From: Acetobacteraceae bacterium
Lineage (GTDB): Bacteria; Pseudomonadota; Alphaproteobacteria; Acetobacterales; Acetobacteraceae
Length of the DNA: 11,954 nt
Assembly (NCBI GenBank): GCA_003164305.1
Contig: PLSZ01000120.1
Location: 1 to 11,954 of the forward strand
Direction of reading: 5' to 3'
Made by a program: the position numbers and the translations under genes. The notes beneath the pieces are model-generated. The model worked only from the letters and a program-made list of their open reading frames with translations, did no database searches and had not been told where the DNA came from. Shown here piece by piece: positions 7,016 to 11,954 of this stretch (position 1 is its first letter; each line of letters starts with the position of its first letter).

Positions 7016-7875
7016 AGGATCGCCATCGGACTGATCGGGCTGCCGGTGCCTCCGACGACCGGCAGCGGGCTGGCGGCGAACATGAATGTGGTGCGACCGG
7101 TGTCGGACAGTGGCTTCAACACCAGACCCTCCAGCAATGGAATGCCGAAATCGCGAATCAGGCGTTGATGCACGGGAAAGACGGTGCCGGCGGCGAAGGG
7201 CAACACCTCGACCGCGAAGTTGTCGGCGCCGACGACCGCGACGTCCCGCTCCGCGAGCCATAGCGCGGCGGCGAGATCGAGGCCCGGTTCGGTATCGAAT
7301 GAAACCACCGGCCGCTCCGCCCATCCGGTGCGGATCAGCACGACATCCCCTTTGCCGGGCTCGCCGCCGGCGTTTTTCGCGGCCCGTTCCAGGTCCGCGA
7401 CACCGATCGCCGTGCCATCCGCAAGCCCGCCACCGCGCCCCGACACGACATCCAACAGTACGCCGCGCGTGACGATCGGACCCATCTTATCGATCCCACA
7501 ACGGGCCGCGCCGGTGGTACCACGCGTCCCGCCGCCGGGAAATCCGTTGTAGAGTTGATCGTCGTACCAGGCGTGACACAGCGCATCGACGTGGGTGCCG
7601 ATATGCCCAGGCATCAGCAACGTATCCTCGGCGAACTGAAACCCGCCGGGTCGCCGCGCGCCGGCCGCGTAATCGCCGCCGGACCGCCCCATGAAATGCT
7701 GCATGCCCGCACGATGCGGCGGAAAAGGCGTGCGCGGCGACAATGACTGCGCCAGCGTGATCACCTGGCCCGTGGACACCAGTTCCGCCGCCCTTTTCAC
7801 CGCGGCCGCGTCGATGTGATTGAGCGCGCCGCGCTCGTCATCGTCGCCCCAACGTTTCCAGTTCTCCCGCGTCAT
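7012..7875 (-). CDS. Cyclase family metal-dependent hydrolase (kynurenine formamidase-like)
   Basis: A 287-residue protein of the cyclase family (Pfam PF04199), which includes bacterial kynurenine formamidase and isatin hydrolase. The metal-binding motif HxGTHxDxxxH is complete at 91-101 ([11 protein letters not shown]). A downstream histidine (H236) and the glutamate of PLLEGL (E249) fit the remaining conserved active-site positions. The N-terminus [19 protein letters not shown] is typical of the longer branch of the family rather than of the roughly 210-residue KynB, so kynurenine is not assumed as substrate. Hydrolysis of a cyclic or linear amide or ester is likely. The start overlaps the stop of the preceding acyl-CoA ligase as ATGA, indicating translational coupling, and it is the last gene of that operon. 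No terminator with a T-tract follows; the gene runs into the convergent oxidoreductase. Confidence 0.9.
   Translation of the reverse strand: MTRENWKRWGDDDERGALNHIDAAAVKRAAELVSTGQVITLAQSLSPRTPFPPHRAGMQHFMGRSGGDYAAGARRPGGFQFAEDTLLMPGHIGTHVDALCHAWYDDQLYNGFPGGGTRGTTGAARCGIDKMGPIVTRGVLLDVVSGRGGGLADGTAIGVADLERAAKNAGGEPGKGDVVLIRTGWAERPVVSFDTEPGLDLAAALWLAERDVAVVGADNFAVEVLPFAAGTVFPVHQRLIRDFGIPLLEGLVLKPLSDTGRTTFMFAASPLPVVGGTGSPISPMAIL
7039..7066. other. Inverted repeat just past the end of the oxidoreductase gene
   Basis: GCTGCCGGT (7039-7047) and ACCGGCAGC (7058-7066) form a perfect 9-bp stem with a 10-base loop. It begins 23 bases after the oxidoreductase stop and lies inside the cyclase C-terminal coding region. 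No T-tract follows on the + strand, so it is not an intrinsic terminator by the usual rule. It might stabilise the 3' end of the + strand transcript, or may be chance in GC-rich coding DNA. Confidence 0.35.
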
Positions 7876-9416
7876 CGCACCATGTCCCGCGCGAGGGATT
7901 TCAGTTCGCGGCGCATCAGTTTGCCGGTGGCGGTCACTGGCAACGCATCGCGAAACGAAATGAAGTCGGGAATCTTGTATCGCGACGCGAGATCGCGGCA
8001 GTGTGCGGTCAATTCCGCTTCTGTCAGCGTTCGACCCGGTTTCAAAAGGACAAACGCGGCGATCAACTCACCTTGCGTTCGATCCGCCACGCCAACAACG
8101 CCGGCTTGCGCGACATCGGGATGCCGCATCAACACATCCTCGACCTCCGCGGGGGCGATATTGATGCCGCCTTTCTTGATCATTTCGGTGGTGCGGCCGA
8201 TGAAGCAGATCTCCCCCGTCGGTGTCAGTTCGCCCATGTCGCCGGTGCGAAAAAATCCGTCCGCCGTCATCGCGGCCGCGGTTTGATCGGTACTGGCACC
8301 GATGTAGCCGCGCATGACATAACCACTGACTTCGATCAATCCCGGCTGACCGGCGGGCACGTTCGCGCCGGTGATTTCGTCAACGATCCGGATCATCACC
8401 CCTGGCAGAGGCGGCCCCTGGCAGGCCGCGCGATGCTCCAACGGCCAATGATGCCAGGTCACGCAACAATTGCCGTAGGTTTCCGTTTGACCATAAACGT
8501 TGCAGATCTCGCTCGCGCCCAACACCTCAGCCGCCGTCACCACATCCTGGGCCGCGCCGATCGTCAGCCCGGTGCGCAGACTGCGTGTGCGATCCGAGCG
8601 AAACGCCGGATGCGAGATCAGCGCGGCGGTGATGGAAGGTAGCGTGTAGATCGCCGTGCAGCGATACCGCTCGATCAGGTCGAGGGCCTCACCCGGTTCA
8701 AACCGCGGCTGCAGCACCAGCGTGGCGCCGTGCGTCATCACGGCGGACAAGGCATTCGCGCTGCCATACGACCAGAACAACGGCGGCGGCAACAGCACTC
8801 GATCGGCTTCGGTGTAACCCTGACGCTCGCCGATGTTGAAACCGTTTTCGATGATGCCGCCATGCGACAACGGCACCGATTTCGGCCGGCTGGACGAACC
8901 GGACGTGTAGATGACGATCGCGTCGTCCTCGGGCCGCGCCGCGGTGTCGGGTTTGGCGGGAGGCGCGGCTAACATCGTGCGATAGGGCAACCAATCGGGA
9001 TCGCGATCCTCTCCCAGCAGCACGACATCAATCGACGGAATGGTCCGGATGTCATCCGCGAAGCTCTGGCCGCTGAACTGATCCAATGTCACCAACAGGC
9101 GAATGCCGGAATCCTCGATCAAATAAGCGAGTTCGTCGCGCTTCGACCAGGTGCTGAACGCGACCACCACGGCACCCGCCATGGCGGCGCCAAAGAATGT
9201 CTCCACCCACTCCGGGCTGTTGTTCATCAACAGGCCGATCCGATCACCTCGCCTGATCCCATGCTCGATCAGGAACCCGGCGATGCGCGCGGCGCGATCG
9301 GCGAGCACGTCGTAGCCGATCGTTTCGCCGCCGCCGATCAACGCCGGATGGGTGCCGAGCCGATTTGCCTGCTCATTCAATAATAACCCGAGATCGCGGC
9401 TGACCGGCATCGTCAT
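7872..9416 (-). CDS. Class I adenylate-forming acyl-CoA ligase, second of the pair
   Basis: A 514-residue member of the AMP-binding (ANL) superfamily that should activate a carboxylic acid with ATP to an acyl-adenylate and then to the CoA thioester. Motifs in order are the phosphate loop YTSGSSSRPKSV (170-181), VYGQTE (307-312), FRTGDMG (389-395), the hinge segment GRTTEMIKKGGINI (407-420) and the C-terminal catalytic lysine K499 in ATGKL. The phosphate loop departs from the usual YTSGTTGxPKGV by having serines in place of the threonine pair and both flexible glycines, while keeping the lysine (K179). The two-domain architecture and length are normal. Its start overlaps the preceding ligase stop as ATGA, and its own stop overlaps the cyclase start the same way. 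It differs strongly from its neighbour, so it is not a recent duplicate. The substrate is unknown; aromatic or short branched acids are possible. Confidence 0.93.
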   Translation of the reverse strand: MTMPVSRDLGLLLNEQANRLGTHPALIGGGETIGYDVLADRAARIAGFLIEHGIRRGDRIGLLMNNSPEWVETFFGAAMAGAVVVAFSTWSKRDELAYLIEDSGIRLLVTLDQFSGQSFADDIRTIPSIDVVLLGEDRDPDWLPYRTMLAAPPAKPDTAARPEDDAIVIYTSGSSSRPKSVPLSHGGIIENGFNIGERQGYTEADRVLLPPPLFWSYGSANALSAVMTHGATLVLQPRFEPGEALDLIERYRCTAIYTLPSITAALISHPAFRSDRTRSLRTGLTIGAAQDVVTAAEVLGASEICNVYGQTETYGNCCVTWHHWPLEHRAACQGPPLPGVMIRIVDEITGANVPAGQPGLIEVSGYVMRGYIGASTDQTAAAMTADGFFRTGDMGELTPTGEICFIGRTTEMIKKGGINIAPAEVEDVLMRHPDVAQAGVVGVADRTQGELIAAFVLLKPGRTLTEAELTAHCRDLASRYKIPDFISFRDALPVTATGKLMRRELKSLARDMVR

Positions 9417-11020
9417 GGGATCAACTTTCCTTGCGCGATCCAGTCCCGCAGCACGTTTTTCGCCAGCTTGCCGGTCGGACCATGCGGCAGCTCATTCACG
9501 AACACGATCGCTTCCGGCAGCCACCATTTCGGCACCAGATCAACAAGATGCGTCCGTAACGCTTCGGCGGAGACCTCCTCGCGCGGCACCACGATCAGCA
9601 AGGGCCGTTCCTGCCAGCGAGGATGCGGGATGGCCACAACCGCGGCCTCCGCGACAGCGGGATGCCGGCAAGCGGCATCCTCCAGTGCCTGACTGCTGAT
9701 CCACTCGCCGCCCGACTTGATGACGTCCTTGGCGCGATCGACGATGTGCAAGGTATTATCGGGATCGATCATCGCGACGTCGCCGGTGCGCAGCCACCCG
9801 TCCGGAGTGATCGCGTCCGCATCCGGACGCTGGAAATAGCCGCCGGCGATCCAGGCGCCGCGCGCCTGCAGGTGGCCCGGCGTCTTCCCATCGCGCTGCA
9901 ATACGGTGTCGTTGTCATCGGCGATACGAATTTCGTTGCCGAACAGCGGCTTTCCAGGCGTGCCCATCACCGCCAGAGCCTCCGCCTCCGGTAACGCCGC
10001 CGGCGCGAACGAGATCGTCGCTCCGCTGGTGGTTTCGGTCATGCCCCAGCCATGGATCGTTTTGATACCGAACTCTCTGAAATATCCCTCGATCATCGCC
10101 GCCGGCGGCGCCGTACCACCCGAATAAATCCGGTTCATCCGCCCCAGAGACAACCCGTGGGAACGGCAATGATCAAGCATCGCCAGCCAGATCGTCGGCA
10201 CGCCGGGTCCCGCGGTGATGCCTTCCTCGACGATCAGGCGATGCAGCCAGTCGGTATCCGCGCGGCGTCCAGGCAGCACCAGCTTCGCGCCGAACATCGG
10301 GCCGAAGAACGGGATCGCCCATCCGTTGCAATGGAAAAACCCCGGAATGGCCAGGATCGCGTCGTCGGCCGACAATCCCCAGCCGTTTCCCGCGCCAGTC
10401 GACATCGCGGACAGAACGGTACCGCGATGCGTGTACAGCGCCCCTTTGGGATCTCCTGTCGTGCCCGATGTGAAACAAAGTAGACACGCCGATCGTTCGT
10501 CCACCACCGGCCACGCGAAATCCGGATCGCCTGCGTCGATCAGATCTTCGTAACACATCGCCCCAGGCAGGTTTGTCGCCGGCATCGCGTCCCGCGCCGA
10601 CATCACCACATACTGACGAACCGACGGCAGAACCGGCGCCAGGCTTTCCGCCAGAGCGAGCGTGTCGAGGTCGAGGAACAACGTCCGGTACCCACTAAAT
10701 TCGATCGTGTAACGGATTTGCGCCGGCGCCAATCGCGGATTGGCCGTGTGCAGCACGGAACCCACCCCGGTGAGACCATAAAACAACTCAAGATGGCGAT
10801 GGGAGTTCCATGCGAGGGAGCCAGCCATCCCGTTCGGCCCAAATCCCAGCCGGAGCAGACTGGACCCCAGGCGGCGCGCGCGCCCAGCCACGGTACGATA
10901 GTCCGACCGAATATGTTCGTCCCGGTTCACTGAGACGACCGGCACAGCCCCGAAGTTACTTGCGGCGTGATCCAGAATCGAAGACAGCACCAACGGAAAT
11001 TCTTGATTAAGCCCCAACAT
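9413..11020 (-). CDS. Medium/long-chain acyl-CoA synthetase, AlkK-like
   Basis: A 535-residue adenylate-forming enzyme with a canonical phosphate loop [10 protein letters not shown] (184-193), [10 protein letters not shown] (324-333), [11 protein letters not shown] (409-419), the hinge segment [15 protein letters not shown] (428-442) and the catalytic lysine K518 in PTGKL. These features, the N-terminus MLGLNQ and the HCNGW segment (230-234) resemble the AlkK branch, which activates medium-chain fatty acids. The start at 11020 (ATG) is preferred over a GTG at 11023: it gives the family's MLGL start, and GGTGAG lies 5 bases upstream. It is the first confidently called gene of the ligase-ligase-cyclase operon, joined to the next ligase by an ATGA overlap. 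The real substrate may be a carboxylic acid other than a fatty acid, because no beta-oxidation set is adjacent. Confidence 0.92.
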   Translation of the reverse strand: MLGLNQEFPLVLSSILDHAASNFGAVPVVSVNRDEHIRSDYRTVAGRARRLGSSLLRLGFGPNGMAGSLAWNSHRHLELFYGLTGVGSVLHTANPRLAPAQIRYTIEFSGYRTLFLDLDTLALAESLAPVLPSVRQYVVMSARDAMPATNLPGAMCYEDLIDAGDPDFAWPVVDERSACLLCFTSGTTGDPKGALYTHRGTVLSAMSTGAGNGWGLSADDAILAIPGFFHCNGWAIPFFGPMFGAKLVLPGRRADTDWLHRLIVEEGITAGPGVPTIWLAMLDHCRSHGLSLGRMNRIYSGGTAPPAAMIEGYFREFGIKTIHGWGMTETTSGATISFAPAALPEAEALAVMGTPGKPLFGNEIRIADDNDTVLQRDGKTPGHLQARGAWIAGGYFQRPDADAITPDGWLRTGDVAMIDPDNTLHIVDRAKDVIKSGGEWISSQALEDAACRHPAVAEAAVVAIPHPRWQERPLLIVVPREEVSAEALRTHLVDLVPKWWLPEAIVFVNELPHGPTGKLAKNVLRDWIAQGKLIP

Positions 11021-11026
11021 CACCGC

Positions 11027-11176
11027 TCACCGGGGCAGCAGAATCTGGCTTGCCGGATCGTCGGGCTGGACCGCGACGACGTTCATTCCGGCCCCGAACA
11101 CGAAACGATTAACGATCATCGTCCCGTGGTTCGTCGATGCGAGGATAAACGCAGTCTTCCTGGATGGATAAGCCAT
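11027..11176 (-). CDS. Possible 49-residue small protein or gene remnant ahead of the ligase operon
   Basis: A short open frame beginning MAYPSRKTAF, with GGGAGA 7 bases before its ATG and its stop 6 bases before the ligase ATG. The ligase Shine-Dalgarno GGTGAG overlaps its stop codon, an arrangement seen in coupled genes. The frame is open further upstream to an ATG at 11290, but the good ribosome site favours 11176. The stretch FILASTNHGTMIVNRF (residues 10-25) vaguely recalls the N-terminal region of some FkbM-type methyltransferases; that is memory, not a search, and the rest of such a protein is absent. It could be a real leader peptide or small protein, a decayed remnant, or chance in GC-rich DNA. 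Confidence 0.3.
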   Translation of the reverse strand: MAYPSRKTAFILASTNHGTMIVNRFVFGAGMNVVAVQPDDPASQILLPR

Positions 11177-11301
11177 CGCGGTGTCTCCCATGCGAGCCTC
11201 AACAAGCATGGCGCGATCATCCTGTCCAGGCAAACGCGACCGGCTCGACACTCTCCGACGATCGGGCCAATGTCGCGCGGCATTGAACAAGGGAAGACAA
11301 G
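11177..11301. promoter_or_regulatory. Divergent region between the ligase operon and the second SDR
   Basis: About 125 bases (about 280 if the small ORF is not real) separate the leftward ligase block from the rightward SDR. A short inverted repeat CAATG-8 bases-CATTG lies at 11268-11285, just before the SDR ribosome site GGGAAG (11291-11296). Promoters for both directions should be here, but no clear -35/-10 pair was recognised. No tRNA, terminator or other RNA element was seen. Confidence 0.45.
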
Positions 11302-11954
11302 ATGGCCGGTCTGATGGAAGGAAAAGTCGCCGTGGTGACCGGCGCCGGCGGCGGTGTGGGTCGTGAGATCTCCATCATGATGGCGAAGGCCGGTGCCTGC
11401 GTGATCATCGCCGATATCGGCGCATCGTTGTCGGGCGAAGGCGGCTCCGCGTCGCCCGCGGAACAAACCAAGGCGCTGATCGAACAGCAAAGCGGACGGG
11501 CGGAAATCTGCACCGAGTCCGTGTCGAGCTGGGGTTCCGCGCGGAAAATCATTCAGGCCGCCTTGGATTATTACGGCCGCGTCGATGCCGTCGTGAACAA
11601 TGCCGGCATTCTCCGCGATGGGATTTTCCATCGCATGAGCGAAGACGACTGGCTATCGGTAATTTCCGTGCATCTGAATGGCAGTTTCTTCGTCTCCCGT
11701 GCCGCCGCTGAGCAATATCGCGCGCAGGAAAGCGGGACATTCGTGCATATCACATCGACGTCGGGGCTGATCGGCAATATCGGTCAGGCGAACTACGCGG
11801 CGGCGAAACTTGGCATCACCGCGTTGTCGAAATCCATCGCGCTCGACATGGCCCGCTACAACGTACGTTCCAACTGCCTCTCGCCCTGGGCGTGGTCGCG
11901 GATGACCAGTTCGATCCCGACCAACACGCCGGAACAGGCGGCCGCGGTCGCGAA
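11302..11954 (+). CDS. Short-chain dehydrogenase/reductase, 5' part only (truncated by window end)
   Basis: 217 codons are visible without a stop. The cofactor motif TGAGGGVG is at 13-20, with D38 following the second strand (IIADIG), which suggests NAD preference. NNAG is at 99-102 and the catalytic set N126, S152, Y165 and K169 (YAAAK) is complete. An extended loop at about 41-60 and the segment NNAGILRD resemble the SDR domain of peroxisomal multifunctional 3-hydroxyacyl-CoA dehydrogenases and related bacterial enzymes. The usual PG after the sixth strand reads SPWAWSRM (194-201), seen in a subset of SDRs. The ATG at 11302 follows GGGAAG with a 5-base gap. It is divergent from the ligase operon; a hydroxyacyl-CoA dehydrogenase role would fit, but that is inference. 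Confidence 0.92.
   Translation, partial: MAGLMEGKVAVVTGAGGGVGREISIMMAKAGACVIIADIGASLSGEGGSASPAEQTKALIEQQSGRAEICTESVSSWGSARKIIQAALDYYGRVDAVVNNAGILRDGIFHRMSEDDWLSVISVHLNGSFFVSRAAAEQYRAQESGTFVHITSTSGLIGNIGQANYAAAKLGITALSKSIALDMARYNVRSNCLSPWAWSRMTSSIPTNTPEQAAAVA

Noticed and set aside
7872..11020. Tandem duplication of one acyl-CoA ligase gene
   Set aside because: The two ligases differ in phosphate loop, N-terminus, signature motifs and length; they are distant paralogues of one superfamily.
7012..11023. Tryptophan-kynurenine degradation operon based on the formamidase-like cyclase
   Set aside because: No kynureninase, tryptophan dioxygenase or anthranilate gene is present, and the cyclase has the longer N-terminus of the general family rather than KynB.

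Overview
The window looks like a stretch of chromosome from a GC-rich proteobacterium, most likely an alphaproteobacterium. This rests on the glnK-amtB pair with its family-typical AmtB C-terminal tail, GC-rich codon use throughout, and densely packed catabolic genes with 4-nt ATGA overlaps. The genus cannot be settled from the sequence alone.

Layout. (1) Positions 1-1670, + strand: the last 43 codons of a P-II nitrogen regulator (GlnK/GlnB type), a spacer with a short tandem repeat, the ammonium transporter gene amtB, and an intrinsic terminator. (2) Positions 1683-5938, - strand: a probable four-gene operon. In transcription order it holds an N-formylglutamate amidohydrolase family protein, a thiamine-diphosphate (ThDP) enzyme of the acetolactate synthase/benzoylformate decarboxylase fold, a 3-hydroxyacyl-CoA dehydrogenase family protein with unusual active-site residues, and a short-chain dehydrogenase (SDR). 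(3) Positions 6014-7015, + strand: a PIG3-type quinone oxidoreductase, divergent from the operon and overlapping the 3' end of the next block by 4 nt. (4) Positions 7012-11020, - strand: two adenylate-forming acyl-CoA ligases and a metal-dependent cyclase/hydrolase, each junction being an ATGA start/stop overlap. A doubtful 49-codon ORF lies just ahead of the first ligase. (5) Positions 11302-11954, + strand: the first 217 codons of a second SDR, cut by the window end.

How the genes may work together. GlnK and AmtB form the standard nitrogen-sensing and ammonium-uptake pair and are not evidently linked to the rest. The remaining genes have the enzyme classes of an organic-acid degradation locus: CoA activation (two ligases), hydroxyacyl or alcohol oxidation (3HCDH family, two SDRs, quinone oxidoreductase), ThDP-dependent cleavage or ligation next to a 2-oxo group, and two hydrolases. 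The substrate is not recognisable and no complete known pathway is present: there is no enoyl-CoA hydratase, thiolase or acyl-CoA dehydrogenase in the window. No RNA gene, CRISPR array, insertion sequence, phage gene or transcriptional regulator was seen. I did not find a clearly new biological system. The most testable oddities are the minimal M-R-stop ORF overlapping the amtB start, the substituted 3HCDH active site, and the unassigned ligase-ligase-cyclase cassette.
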